A DNA stretch of 64,000 nt from assembly GCA_002083635.1 (NCBI GenBank), contig MSXP01000005.1, positions 407,595 through 471,594 on the forward strand, in the 5' to 3' direction. The notes under the pieces were generated by a model. The model worked only from the letters and a program-made list of their open reading frames with translations. It searched no databases and had not been told where the DNA came from. The translations under genes were made by a program, and so were the position numbers. Below, one piece after another: positions 43,101 to 52,959 of this stretch. The stretch comes from Proteobacteria bacterium ST_bin12 (GTDB lineage: Bacteria > Pseudomonadota > Gammaproteobacteria > Burkholderiales > Methylophilaceae). The first letter of the stretch is position 1. Each line of letters begins with the position of its first letter.

Positions 43101-45221
43101 ATGCACTCTCAACAAAACCCATTCAAATTCAAACTGCTTACACTAGCAGTATTAGCAACTTGTAGCCATTCAACAATGAGTTTATCTGCCGAAGATGTCA
43201 CAGGCAACATCTACATGGCACCAGTCGTTGTGACTGGTACACGCATCGAGCAAAACAGTTTTGATTTGCCGATTGCGATTGACGTGGTGGATCAAGAAGA
43301 TATTCAAGACGGTCAATTGCAAATGACCTTATCAGAAAGCCTAATCCGTATTCCAGGCATCACCGCGCAAAACCGTACACAATCTGCGCAAGACCCACAA
43401 ATTTCGAGTCGCGGCTTTGGTTCGCGCTCTAGCTTTGGCGTGCGCGGCGTGCGCGTATATCTAGATGGCATTCCACTCACCATGCCAGATGGTCAAGGCC
43501 AACCAGGCGTGGTCGATTTATCTGCGATCAGAAGTATTGAAGTATTACGTGGGCCATTTTCTGCACTATACGGCAACTCATCTGGTGGCGTGATTCAGTT
43601 ATTTACTGAAAATGCCCCTAAAACACCAGAAGTTGGCGCAACTGTGATGTTTGGCAGCTATAACACCACACGCCAAATACTAGAAGCTGCGGGTAATGCT
43701 GACGGCGTAGAATATTTGCTCAACTTTTCTAACTTTGAGAGTGATGGCTACCGCGATAATAGTGAGAGCGATAAACAACAGGCTACCGCTAAATTTAAAT
43801 TCAATATTAGCGATGATACTAAATTAACCACTTTGGTAAATTGGTTTGATCAAAAAGCACAAGACCCTATCGGCCTTGATAGAGCTAGGGCTTTTGATAA
43901 CAGCACACGAGATTCAGTGGTGCCAGCTGCAATTTTTGCCAACACCAGCGTTAAAAGAGACCACGCGCAAATTGGCTTTAATTTGGAGCATGCATTTGAC
44001 GAAAACAATAAAATTTCTCTGATTCCTTATGTTGGCACTCGCACCAATGCACAGATTTTAACGACAACGCCTACCGCTATCACTCGCGCCACAACTAATG
44101 CGCGATTAAGTGAAATTGATCGGGAATTTTATGGCATGGACGCGCGCTAGGACAACAATGGCACGCTGGGTAAAATGCCGTATAACATTAGTGTAGGCCT
44201 TACCTATGGAAAGCAAACTGATGATCGTTTGGATACGAATATTCTTCAAAATGGTAATCCAGTGAACGTGCTCAATCGTAGAGAAGAAAACATTGCTAGT
44301 AATTTTGACCAATATGTTCAAGCTAAATTAGGCATTACGGACAGTGTAGATATTCATGCGGGTGCGCGTCACACCAAAGTTAAATTAGAAGTAAACGATG
44401 ACCTGCTGACGCTAAATGGTAATAATAGCGGCTCTGTTGAATATCAAAAAACTACGCCCGTCATCGGCGCAATATGGAAAGTTACGCCGACACTTAACTT
44501 GTATACAAACTTTGGCAAGGGGTTTGAGACACCTACCTTTATTGAGGCGGCATTTGATAGCGTTGCGATGGGTGTTGCAAGCAGGCCAAATCTATCTTTA
44601 GACGCGGCAGAAAGTAACAATTTTGAGATCGGGTTAAAAAGTTTTATTGCCGACAACACACAACTCAATCTAACGCTTTTTAGAATCACCACTAAAAATG
44701 AGATTATCACCAACCAAACAATCGCTGGTCGCTCAACATTCATTAATGCAAACGATACAAAACGTACAGGTGCTGAGCTTTCGATAGACTCTGATTTTGA
44801 TTACGGCGTTTCCACTTATTTTTCCTATTCTCTTTTAAATGCTAAATTTGATTCAGACTTTGGAGCGATTCAATCTGGCAATAGAATTCCTGGCACCTAC
44901 CGAAGCCAAGTTTATGGTGAAGTGGCTTGGAAATATGATGCATTAGGCTTCAATGTGGCACTTGAAGGCCGTCATAACAGTAAAGTTTATGTTAATGATA
45001 GAAATGTAGATACAGCGCCTTCTTATACTATTTTTAACGTTCGCGCTGGCTTTGAGCAATCGTTAGCAAATTGGAGCTTTAGAGAATATGTTCGTGTAGA
45101 GAACCTGTTTGATAAAGAGTATATCGGCTCTGTTCGCGTTAACGATGGTAATGCATTATTTTTTGAACCTGGCGCAGACAGAAATTATTTAGTGGGTTTA
45201 AGTGCACGTTATAAATTTTAA
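43101..45221 (+). pseudogene. TonB-dependent outer-membrane receptor with in-frame amber stop
   Basis: One continuous reading frame of about 706 codons is broken only by TAG at 44148-44150 (DAR-stop-DNNGTLGKMP). The first part has a signal region, a TonB-box-like PVVVTGTR and the plug (ESLIRIPGI, GVRVYLDGIPLTMPDG, SIEVLRGPFSALYGNSSGG). The second part is the rest of the beta-barrel and ends in KF, typical of such receptors. Homologues usually have Trp in a DARW-type position, one substitution from TAG (TGG to TAG); CAG is another possibility. Ligand unknown, probably an iron complex. It separates coaBC from dut. Confidence 0.85.
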
Positions 45222-45365
45222 CTTGCCTAAATAATTCAGTTCGTTTTAGCGGTTAACTCAGCGCAGTTTAGCTGACTTAACCCTATTTTAAGCCGTAATA
45301 TTTGCTTAGTGATTTTAATCCGCATTTGGTGTTTAATATTGGCTTTCGTCAACACTGCAAAAGCC

Positions 45366-45818
45366 ATGTCAATCTCAGTCGATTTAAAAATTCTTGATAA
45401 CCGCTTACATCACATGATGCCCAGCTACGCTACGGCGGGCTCTGCTGGGCTTGATTTGCGCGCTTGCATTGAGCATACGCAGACGATTCAACCAAACGAA
45501 ACCATCATGATTCCGACTGGCATGGCGATTCATATTGACAACACCTATTACGCCGCACTGATTCTGCCACGTTCAGGTTTAGGTCATAAGCATGGCATTG
45601 TGTTAGGTAATTTGGTTGGTTTAATTGATTCAGATTATCAAGGTCAGTTACTGGTCTCTTGCTGGAACCGCAGCAAGGAGTCTTTTATATTAAATCCAAT
45701 GGAGCGCATCGCGCAATTAGTGATTGTGCCAGTGGTGCAAGCGGAATTTCATATTGTGGATGAATTCACTGTGAGCGAACGCGGGGATGGCGGCTTTGGT
45801 AGTACCGGTAAGCACTAA
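45366..45818 (+). CDS. dut: dUTP diphosphatase
   Basis: Hydrolyses dUTP to dUMP, keeping uracil out of DNA. I chose ATG 45366 (MSISVDLKIL) over a frame from 45309 because the family starts here; this gives 150 residues. All five trimeric dUTPase motifs are present: AGSAGLDLRA, PRSGLGHKHG, GLIDSDYQG, RIAQLVIVPV and RGDGGFGSTG. Confidence 0.96.
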   Translation: MSISVDLKILDNRLHHMMPSYATAGSAGLDLRACIEHTQTIQPNETIMIPTGMAIHIDNTYYAALILPRSGLGHKHGIVLGNLVGLIDSDYQGQLLVSCWNRSKESFILNPMERIAQLVIVPVVQAEFHIVDEFTVSERGDGGFGSTGKH

Positions 45819-45978
45819 TCGTGGGCAAATTTAAAATGTGTAAATATTAAAATTCGCGTAATTTAATAGATAAAAACTGACAATTAGCTTGAATAAATTC
45901 AAGCTTTCATACTATAATTGCTGTCTTTCAAAAAAAGCACAGCATTTAAGGCTTAATGCCTTGTTTAAAGGGTTTATT

Positions 45979-46215
45979 ATGGCACGTGTATGTATGGTAA
46001 CTGGCAAAAAGCCAATGGTGGGCAACAATGTTTCTCACGCACAAAACAAAACAAAACGTCGTTTTTTACCTAATTTGCAAAACCGCAAATTCTGGGTTGA
46101 GTCAGAGAATCGTTGGGTGAGCATGCGTATCACTAACGCGGCTTTACGCACAATCGATAAAAATGGTATTGATTCTGTGTTGGCAAAATTACGCGCTAAC
46201 GGCGAAAAAATTTAA
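45979..46215 (+). CDS. rpmB: 50S ribosomal protein L28
   Basis: A 78-residue large-subunit protein with the typical MARVCMVTGKKPMVGNNVSHAQN start; ATG 45979 is chosen over an in-frame start at 45889. It lacks the zinc-binding CxxC pairs, so it is the zinc-independent form. It is followed by rpmG after 37 bases in the usual rpmB-rpmG pair. Confidence 0.97.
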   Translation: MARVCMVTGKKPMVGNNVSHAQNKTKRRFLPNLQNRKFWVESENRWVSMRITNAALRTIDKNGIDSVLAKLRANGEKI

Positions 46216-46252
46216 GCGCTAATTGTTATTAGCCAATTAAGGAAAACATAAA

Positions 46253-46408
46253 ATGCGTGAAAAAATCAAATTAGAATCAAGTGCTGGTACAGGTCATTTC
46301 TATACCACCACAAAAAACAAACGTACTATGCCAGAAAAAATGGAAATCAAAAAATTTGATCCAGTAGTACGTAAACACGTGATTTACAAAGAAACAAAAC
46401 TTAAATAA
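46253..46408 (+). CDS. rpmG: 50S ribosomal protein L33
   Basis: A 51-residue protein (MREKIKLESSAGTGHFYTTTK...) with AAGGAAAA before its ATG. It lacks CxxC pairs (zinc-independent form), matching L28. A perfect hairpin terminator lies 33 bases downstream. Confidence 0.96.
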   Translation: MREKIKLESSAGTGHFYTTTKNKRTMPEKMEIKKFDPVVRKHVIYKETKLK

Positions 46409-46435
46409 TAAGCTTTCAATCGTTTTTATTTAAGC

Positions 46436-46461
46436 AAAAAGCCCGCATCGCGGGCTTTTTT
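46436..46461. terminator. Bidirectional intrinsic terminator after rpmG
   Basis: GCCCGC-ATC-GCGGGC (46441-46455) with A5 before it and T6 after it. It ends the rpmB-rpmG transcript and can serve the convergent mechanosensitive channel gene. Confidence 0.93.
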
Positions 46462-46469
46462 ATTGGCTA

Positions 46470-47792
46470 TTACTGACCTTGCTTATCGCTTAAAACTTCA
46501 GATGTTCTATATTCTGCATCTGGCTCAACAGTTTTAAGCACCCTAACCTCACGTTGCGGAAACGGAATGGAAATGCCTTTTTCTTTAAACGCCTTCCATA
46601 AGGCCAAAAAGATTTCGGATTTTAAAGCTAGCTGCCCATTTTCAGGGTCTGAAATCCAAATAGATAAGTTCATATCCACGCCACTCTCAGCAAATGCTTT
46701 AATAGTGGCTACTGGCTCTGGCGTTACTAGTACCCTAGCATTTTCCTGTGCTATTTGCTTCATCAATGCTAGTACCACCTCTAGGTCACTTTCATAGCCA
46801 ACCTGCACATCAATCAGCACTCTACTGTTACGGTCTGTAAATGAATGATTAATAACAGAATTGATAATCAACATCTCATTAGGGACAATTACTTGCGTGC
46901 CATCCAATTTTTTTAATACCAAGTAACGTGTACGCAAATCAGTAATCACGCCATAATGCTTATCTTCAATAGTGACGATATCGCCAATTTGCATCGATTT
47001 ATCCAGCAATAGGATAAATCCGCTCACATAGTTACTAGCGATTCGTTGTAAGCCAAATCCTAAACCTACACCCAGCGCACCACCAAATACTGAGAGCAGT
47101 GTCAAATCAAGCCCAGCTGCTGAAAGCCCTATCATAATCGCGATAAACAATAGTGCAATTCTGAGCACTTTGCTCAACACTACGCGCATATTCATATTAA
47201 TTTGTGCGGCGTTCATCAATTTGTTTTCAATCACGCGGCTAATCCATAGCGCGATAAAGATGGTAGCAAAGATGGTAAACAGCGCCTGCAAAATAACCAG
47301 TAAATTAAGGTTTGTTTTGCCAATATTAAATTCAATATCTTTTAATGTTTGTATGATTTCTGGTAATAATCCACTTAAATGTAGCGCCAATATCAGCCAA
47401 ATACTCGCCGATATTGTATTTTCAAGGGTTTTGAGTAGCCCGCCTGGTGAAATAACATAACGAATGCCATAGACAATCAGACGAATGACCGCCATCGCTA
47501 TCAGCAGCCTACTGGCTAGGTGCAACATACTGGTATGTTGCCAGTGCGTAAGTATCGCTTTACTGATTAATAAAATGATTAATGTGGACAAGGGAAACAG
47601 CACACGATTAATACTGCCAATACCTAATCGCCAGTTTTCTGGCGCATTGCGCATCACATAGCCGCGAAGTGCGCCGTTAATCAGCCATGCAATACTGCAT
47701 GCAATTACAATGATTCCCAGTTGCCACAGCGCTGCTGGCGTGGATATATCTTGTATGGTTTCTTGCCAAATAAGTTGTATTTCTTGATTCAT
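46470..47792 (-). CDS. MscS-family mechanosensitive channel
   Basis: A 440-residue inner-membrane protein, longer than E. coli MscS (286 aa), with five or six N-terminal helices before the conserved channel domain. The pore helix region is LSVFGGALGVGLGFGLQRIASNYVSGFILLLDKSMQIGD, followed by the beta domain (TDLRTRYLVLKKLDGTQVIVPNEML). It would release solutes on hypo-osmotic shock. It is convergent with rpmG. Confidence 0.9.
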   Translation of the reverse strand: MNQEIQLIWQETIQDISTPAALWQLGIIVIACSIAWLINGALRGYVMRNAPENWRLGIGSINRVLFPLSTLIILLISKAILTHWQHTSMLHLASRLLIAMAVIRLIVYGIRYVISPGGLLKTLENTISASIWLILALHLSGLLPEIIQTLKDIEFNIGKTNLNLLVILQALFTIFATIFIALWISRVIENKLMNAAQINMNMRVVLSKVLRIALLFIAIMIGLSAAGLDLTLLSVFGGALGVGLGFGLQRIASNYVSGFILLLDKSMQIGDIVTIEDKHYGVITDLRTRYLVLKKLDGTQVIVPNEMLIINSVINHSFTDRNSRVLIDVQVGYESDLEVVLALMKQIAQENARVLVTPEPVATIKAFAESGVDMNLSIWISDPENGQLALKSEIFLALWKAFKEKGISIPFPQREVRVLKTVEPDAEYRTSEVLSDKQGQ

Positions 47793-47849
47793 TAGAATGA
47801 TTTTTTTGGAGTAATTTTAGTGTTAAGTAAAGCGATATAGACTATAAAC

Positions 47850-49298
47850 TTAGATTAAGAAGATTGTAGCAATACCTAAGAAAATAAAAAATCCGCCGCT
47901 ATCGGTTACGGCTGTAATCAATACGCTAGAGCCAACAGCTGGGTCGCGGCCTAACTTGTTCATCATCAACGGAATCATCACGCCCATAATGGCAGCTAAT
48001 AGCAGATTGAGCGTCATTGCCGCCATCATCACCAAGCCTAGCTGATAATTATTATAAAGCGCATAGGCGATTAACGCCAACACGCCGCCCCAAATCAACC
48101 CATTTAACAAAGCCACGCCTAGCTCCTTGGTGACCAATGATTTCATATTGTGTGCCGATACTTGACCTAAGGCCAAGCCGCGCACAATCATGGTTGTAGT
48201 CTGATTACCAGAGTTGCCACCAATGCCCGCCACAATCGGCATTAAGGCGGCCAGGGCCACTATTTTTTCAATTGAGCCTTCAAATAGCCCAATCACACGC
48301 GATGCGACAAGCGCTGTAATCAAGTTAATCGCTAGCCAAGCCCAGCGGTTTTGCACTGATTTCCAAACCGATGCGAAAAAATCTTCTTCTTCACGTAAAC
48401 CTGCCATCGATAGCATATCTGAATCAGACTCTTCACGAATGTAGTCCATTACAGCATCTACGGTAATACGGCCGATTAACTTTTTGCTTGCATCAACCAC
48501 TGGCGCCGTTACCAAGTCATAACGCTCAAATGCTTTGGCGGCATCATCGGCTATATCCTCAGGATGAAACACTACGGCATCTGCAGCCATTACATCAGAT
48601 ACGTTTACATCTAAATCATTTACCACCATACGCTTTAGCGGCAAAACGCCAAGCAATATGTCATTCCTATCCACCACAAATAACTTATCCGTATGGTCTG
48701 GCAAGCTTCCCAGCCTGCGCAAGTAGCGCAACGCTACTTCTAATGTAATATTTTCGCGAATGGTCACAATATCGAAATCCATCAACGCGCCAACAGCATC
48801 ATCAGGATAAGATAGCGCCGATTGCAAGCGCTCTCTGTTTTGTGAATCAAGACTATCCATCAAGTCCTGTAGCACGTCTTTTGGTAAGTCAGGCGCTAAG
48901 TCCGCTAGCTCATCGGTATCAAGCTGTTCGGCAGCAGCAAGCAGCTCATCAGAGTCCATATCTGCGATAAGGCTTTGCCTTACAGAGTCAGAAACCTCCA
49001 GCAAGATTTCACCGTCGCGCTCAGCTTTAACTAACTCCCAAACTTTAAGACGTTCATCTAATGGTAGCGCCTCTAGAATATAAGCAACGTCAGCGGGGTG
49101 TAATAGGTCTAACTTTTTTTGTAGCTCATTTAAATTTTGCTTGTGTACCAATAACTCCACCAGATCATGCTTAGGCATATCTTGCTTATGCACCAAATTT
49201 TCAACTAAGCGGTGTTTTTCGAGTATGGCAATCACTTGCTGCAGACTTTCGCCCAAGCTTTCTTTTTGACTATCTTTTAATTCTTGCCTATTCGTCAT
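47850..49298 (-). CDS. mgtE: Magnesium transporter MgtE
   Basis: A 482-residue Mg2+ channel. It has an N-terminal superhelical Mg-sensing domain (HPADVAYILEALP), two CBS domains (~160-285; YPDDAVGALMDFDIVTI, ERYDLVTAPVVD) and five membrane helices (GIGGNSGNQTTTMIVRGLALGQ, DPAVGSSVLITAVTDSGGFFIFLG). No Mg-responsive leader is visible in the 130 bases upstream. It sits head to head with the glutaredoxin-like gene. Confidence 0.94.
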   Translation of the reverse strand: MTNRQELKDSQKESLGESLQQVIAILEKHRLVENLVHKQDMPKHDLVELLVHKQNLNELQKKLDLLHPADVAYILEALPLDERLKVWELVKAERDGEILLEVSDSVRQSLIADMDSDELLAAAEQLDTDELADLAPDLPKDVLQDLMDSLDSQNRERLQSALSYPDDAVGALMDFDIVTIRENITLEVALRYLRRLGSLPDHTDKLFVVDRNDILLGVLPLKRMVVNDLDVNVSDVMAADAVVFHPEDIADDAAKAFERYDLVTAPVVDASKKLIGRITVDAVMDYIREESDSDMLSMAGLREEEDFFASVWKSVQNRWAWLAINLITALVASRVIGLFEGSIEKIVALAALMPIVAGIGGNSGNQTTTMIVRGLALGQVSAHNMKSLVTKELGVALLNGLIWGGVLALIAYALYNNYQLGLVMMAAMTLNLLLAAIMGVMIPLMMNKLGRDPAVGSSVLITAVTDSGGFFIFLGIATIFLI

Positions 49299-49429
49299 AC
49301 AAAACCTTAAAGCTGATTACGACATATTCGATATTATGATTTATTCTATATGCATATGCTGTTTTAGTGATGAAATAAACTTAATATTATGGTTAATATT
49401 CAGCCAATTACAAATCGTTTTTAAAATTA

Positions 49430-49669
49430 ATGACACCAAGCAAAATACTAACGTTGTACAGTACATCTCACTGCCATCTGTGCGATGATGCTGTAGCTAT
49501 ATTAAATAAGCTGGCTGTTAACCCATTCACCATTGTCGAAATTACCGATAACGAGCAGTTACTGTTAACTTACGGCACAAGAATTCCTGTTTTAAGACGA
49601 GAAGATAACTGTGCTGAATTAAACTGGCCCTTTAATGCACAAGATGTTGTGCAATTTTTACGTGATTAG
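49430..49669 (+). CDS. Glutaredoxin-like small redox protein
   Basis: A 79-residue thioredoxin-fold protein of the glutaredoxin-like (DUF836) family with an active-site-like STSHCHLCDDA (Cys15, Cys18). A RIPVL segment contains the cis-Pro. Role not established. It ends at a strong terminator shared with the ribosomal cluster. Confidence 0.88.
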   Translation: MTPSKILTLYSTSHCHLCDDAVAILNKLAVNPFTIVEITDNEQLLLTYGTRIPVLRREDNCAELNWPFNAQDVVQFLRD

Positions 49670-49671
49670 AT

Positions 49672-49706
49672 AACAAAAAAGCCAGCTTTAAGCTGGCTTT
49701 TTTGTT
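49672..49706. terminator. Bidirectional intrinsic terminator between glutaredoxin-like gene and rplQ
   Basis: Perfect 17-base arms (AACAAAAAAGCCAGCTT, AAGCTGGCTTTTTTGTT) around a minimal loop. It closes the minus-strand ribosomal protein cluster and the plus-strand redox gene. Confidence 0.94.
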
Positions 49707-49729
49707 ATTGAGCTTACTAATTCTGCTAC

Positions 49730-50119
49730 TTATTCTGCTGAAACCGCTTCTGAAGTTGGATCTGGACGATCAACCAACTCAACTAAAGCCATAGGTGCAT
49801 TGTCACCGTTACGGAAACCGCATTTAAGAATACGTAAATAGCCGCCATTACGCGCTAAATAACGTGGACCTAATTCACCAAACAATTTACCCACGATATC
49901 ACGATCACGTAGACGGCTAAAAGCCAAACGACGGTTTGCCAAAGTCGCATCTTTACCTAATGTAATCAATGGCTCCGCAAATTTACGTAACTCTTTTGCT
50001 TTAGGCAAAGTCGTTCTGATGATTTCATGACGTAACAAAGATACAGACATGTTGCGGAACATAGCGGCACGATGGCTGCTAGTACGATTTAATTTACGAT
50101 TGCTATTACCGTGACGCAT
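49730..50119 (-). CDS. rplQ: 50S ribosomal protein L17
   Basis: A 129-residue protein with the MRHGNSNRKLNRTSSHRAAMFRNM start of the family. It is the last gene of the alpha operon, 42 bases after rpoA, and ends at the strong bidirectional terminator. Confidence 0.97.
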   Translation of the reverse strand: MRHGNSNRKLNRTSSHRAAMFRNMSVSLLRHEIIRTTLPKAKELRKFAEPLITLGKDATLANRRLAFSRLRDRDIVGKLFGELGPRYLARNGGYLRILKCGFRNGDNAPMALVELVDRPDPTSEAVSAE

Positions 50120-50161
50120 AGTAATTCCTTAAGTTTCTTTAAATATTAAGCGTAAGCTTAA

Positions 50162-51148
50162 TTACGCTTTTTCTAGACCAACTGGCGGCCAGTTTTCTAA
50201 TTTCATACCTAATGTTAAGCCTTTAGTTGCCAATACATCTTTAATTTCATTTAAAGATTTGCGACCTAAATTCGGTGCTTTTAATAGTTCGTTTTCGCTA
50301 CGTTGAATCAAATCACCAATGTAGAAAATATTTTCCGCTTTTAGGCAATTTGCTGAACGTACTGTCAACTCTAAATCATCCACCGGACGCAATAAAATTG
50401 AGTCAACTTGTGGTGCAGATTTCACTTCCACTTCGTTAGGCGAACCTTCTAAGTTGGCAAACACAGATAGCTGACCAATTAAAATACGTGCAGCATCGCG
50501 AATCGCTTGCTCTGGCTCGATTACACCATTGGTTTCAACATCCATGACCAATTTATCTAAATCGGTACGTTGCTCAACACGTGCGCTTTCAACTTGATAG
50601 CTCACTTTATTGATTGGGCTGAATGACGCATCAACCATGATAAAACCAAGCACACGGTCTTCTTCATCGTTTTTTTGACGCGCTGGCACTGGTTGATAAC
50701 CACGGCCCATTACTACCTTAACTTCCAAATTCAACTTGCCACCTTTTGTTAAGTGCGCAATCACATGATTAGGATTCACAATTTCAGCGTCGTGACCAGT
50801 TTCAAAATCACCAGCAGTTACAACGCCTTCTGTTGATTTACTTAGCGTTAAAATAGTCTCTGTTTTATTGTTTAACTTTAAAGCAACACCTTTAAGGTTA
50901 AGTAAGATATCTACGACATCTTCTTGCACGCCATCAATGGTTGAATACTCGTGTACTACGCCATCAATCTTTACTTCAGTAATAGCGAAGCCAGGGATAG
51001 ACGACAATAAGACACGACGTAGTGCATTACCTAATGTATAACCAAAACCACGTTCCATTGGCTCAAGCGTAACGCGAGCGCGTAATGGTGTAATGACTTC
51101 TACGTCAACAACACGCGGCTTTAAATATTCAGTTGGGTTGTTTTGCAT
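50162..51148 (-). CDS. rpoA: RNA polymerase alpha subunit
   Basis: 328 residues: an N-terminal dimerisation domain (PMERGFGYTLGNALRRVLLSSIPG) and a C-terminal domain (ELTVRSANCLKAENIFYIGDLIQR, NLGRKSLNEIKDVL) that contacts activators and UP elements. Matches the E. coli length of 329. Encoded in the alpha operon after rpsD. Confidence 0.98.
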   Translation of the reverse strand: MQNNPTEYLKPRVVDVEVITPLRARVTLEPMERGFGYTLGNALRRVLLSSIPGFAITEVKIDGVVHEYSTIDGVQEDVVDILLNLKGVALKLNNKTETILTLSKSTEGVVTAGDFETGHDAEIVNPNHVIAHLTKGGKLNLEVKVVMGRGYQPVPARQKNDEEDRVLGFIMVDASFSPINKVSYQVESARVEQRTDLDKLVMDVETNGVIEPEQAIRDAARILIGQLSVFANLEGSPNEVEVKSAPQVDSILLRPVDDLELTVRSANCLKAENIFYIGDLIQRSENELLKAPNLGRKSLNEIKDVLATKGLTLGMKLENWPPVGLEKA

Positions 51149-51209
51149 AAAATTCCTTGACGTTATTGGGTGAGTAAGTTTTTCAGCTAAGTAATTAGTT
51201 AGAAACTAA

Positions 51210-51839
51210 TTACTTAGAATACAACTCAACGACCAATGATTCGTTAATGGTTGAAGGCAAATCATCACGCTGTGGTTTAGATTTAAATGTACCAGTGAAC
51301 GCTTTAACATCTACTTCTAACCATGATGGGAAACCACGTTGCTCAGCAGCTTCTAGCGCGCCTTTAATACGTAGTTGCGCTTTTGAAGCTTCTGCAACAG
51401 AAACAACATCGCCCGCTTTAACTTGGTATGAAGGAATATTGACACGTTTACCGTTCACTTTAATGCTGTTGTGACGCACGATTTGACGCGCTTCAGTTCG
51501 TGAACCACCCAAACCCATACGGAATGCAACGTTATCTAAACGGCACTCTAAAAGTTGTAGCAAGTTCTCACCAGTAATGCCTTTTTGACGATCAGCTTCA
51601 GCGTAGTAGCTACGGAATTGACCTTCTAAAACGCCGTAGATACGACGTACTTTTTGTTTTTCACGTAATTGCACACCGTAGTCTGATAAACGTGAGTTAC
51701 GACGTTGACCATGCTGTCCTGGTGGGAAATTGCGTTTCTCAATTGCACATTTATCAGTAAAGCATTTTTCAGCTTTTAAAAATAATTTCTCGCCTTCACG
51801 GCGGCACTGACGGCATTTAGGATCTAAATTTCTAGCCAA
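51210..51839 (-). CDS. rpsD: 30S ribosomal protein S4
   Basis: 209 residues. A primary 16S binder and, in E. coli, the translational repressor of the alpha operon. The N-terminal Cys pattern (CRQCRREGEKLFLKAEKCFTDKC) keeps four Cys residues that could bind zinc, unlike E. coli S4. The S4 RNA-binding domain follows (LECRLDNVAFRMGLGGSRTEARQIV). Confidence 0.98.
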   Translation of the reverse strand: MARNLDPKCRQCRREGEKLFLKAEKCFTDKCAIEKRNFPPGQHGQRRNSRLSDYGVQLREKQKVRRIYGVLEGQFRSYYAEADRQKGITGENLLQLLECRLDNVAFRMGLGGSRTEARQIVRHNSIKVNGKRVNIPSYQVKAGDVVSVAEASKAQLRIKGALEAAEQRGFPSWLEVDVKAFTGTFKSKPQRDDLPSTINESLVVELYSK

Positions 51840-51867
51840 AGTAATTCTCCAGTAATCTTTTTTGCGC

Positions 51868-52257
51868 TTAAATGCGACGTTTTTTAGGTGGACGGCAACC
51901 GTTGTGCGGAACTGGCGTCACATCAGTAATGCTGGTAATTTTAAAACCAGCAGCATTAAGTGCACGTACTGCAGATTCACGACCTGGGCCTGGACCTTTA
52001 ATGCGCACTTCTAAATTTTTAACTCCAGACTCTTGTGCTGATTTGCCAGCAACCTCTGCCGCAACTTGCGCAGCAAATGGCGTACTCTTACGTGAGCCTT
52101 TAAAGCCTTGACCGCCTGATGTTGCCCATGAAAGCGCATTACCTTGACGATCAGTAATTGTAATAATTGTGTTGTTAAATGAAGCGTGCACGTGAGCAAT
52201 GCCCTCAGCAATATTCTTTTTAACTTTTTTTCTTACGCGTACATTAGCTTTTGCCAT
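51868..52257 (-). CDS. rpsK: 30S ribosomal protein S11
   Basis: 129 residues, platform protein of the small subunit. Family core NTIITITDRQGNALSWATSGGQGFKGSRKSTPFAAQ and the C-terminal DVTPVPHNGCRPPKKRRI are intact. Confidence 0.98.
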   Translation of the reverse strand: MAKANVRVRKKVKKNIAEGIAHVHASFNNTIITITDRQGNALSWATSGGQGFKGSRKSTPFAAQVAAEVAGKSAQESGVKNLEVRIKGPGPGRESAVRALNAAGFKITSITDVTPVPHNGCRPPKKRRI

Positions 52258-52319
52258 GTTGTACTGTCCTTACCTATAAGTCTTACTTAAAACGAATCTT
52301 AATAAAATTAAACCGCTAA

Positions 52320-52682
52320 TTACTTAGCTTGTTTAATTGCTTTAACTGGGCCTTTACGCGTACGCGCATTGGTTTTGGTACGTTGACCGCGAACTGGCAG
52401 GCCACGACGATGACGCACACCACGGTAGCAACCTAAGTCCATCAAACGCTTGATGTTCATAGATACTTCACGACGTAAATCGCCTTCAACTTTTACTTTG
52501 GCAACTTCGTCACGCAGCTTCTCAACATCAGCATCATTAAGATCTTTAATTTTAGTATTAACTAAAACACCAGCTGCAGCACAAATTTTTTGCGCTGTGT
52601 TTCTACCAATACCAAAAATCGCTGTTAATGCGATTTCTGCATGTTTGTTATTCGGGATATTAACCCCAGCAATACGAGCCAT
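52320..52682 (-). CDS. rpsM: 30S ribosomal protein S13
   Basis: 120 residues, first gene of the alpha operon. Starts MARIAGVNIPNNKHAEIALT, with the basic C-terminal RGLPVRGQRTKTNARTRKGP. A sigma-70-like promoter lies about 57 bases upstream. The intervening leader could carry an S4 control structure. Confidence 0.98.
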   Translation of the reverse strand: MARIAGVNIPNNKHAEIALTAIFGIGRNTAQKICAAAGVLVNTKIKDLNDADVEKLRDEVAKVKVEGDLRREVSMNIKRLMDLGCYRGVRHRRGLPVRGQRTKTNARTRKGPVKAIKQAK

Positions 52683-52738
52683 ACTTTAACTCCAAAAACA
52701 AATCGCAACTTGTAGCGACCAAAATAAAAAAGCCTTAA

Positions 52739-52767
52739 ATTTTAACAGTTTGTACGGTTTTTTTCAA
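52739..52767 (-). promoter_or_regulatory. Sigma-70-type promoter of the alpha operon
   Basis: On the minus strand TTGAAA (52762-52767), a 17-base spacer and TAAAAT (52739-52744) lie in the 125-base gap between rpmJ and rpsM. The start would be near 52732, leaving a ~50-base leader before rpsM. Confidence 0.6.
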
Positions 52768-52807
52768 TGCCTAAAATAGCGTGCCGATACAAACTATCTA
52801 TTCCAAT

Positions 52808-52921
52808 TTAACCTTGACGTTGTTTGTGACGTGGATCTGTACAAATAATACGTACCACACCACGGCGACGAACAACTTTACAATTGCGGCACAATGCTTT
52901 AACTGATGCACGAACTCTCAT
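52808..52921 (-). CDS. rpmJ: 50S ribosomal protein L36
   Basis: A 37-residue protein, too short for many gene finders. MRVRASVKALCRNCKVV... has the zinc ligands Cys11, Cys14, Cys27 and His32, the zinc-binding form. It is the last gene of the spc operon, 38 bases after infA. Confidence 0.97.
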   Translation of the reverse strand: MRVRASVKALCRNCKVVRRRGVVRIICTDPRHKQRQG

Positions 52922-52959
52922 AATTTACCTCTACACTACCAAAATATATAATTTTAAAA

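Noticed and set aside
43101..45221. TonB receptor read as two independent genes
   Set aside because: Same reading frame on both sides of a single TAG, with plug in the first part and barrel end in the second; the second part has no signal peptide.
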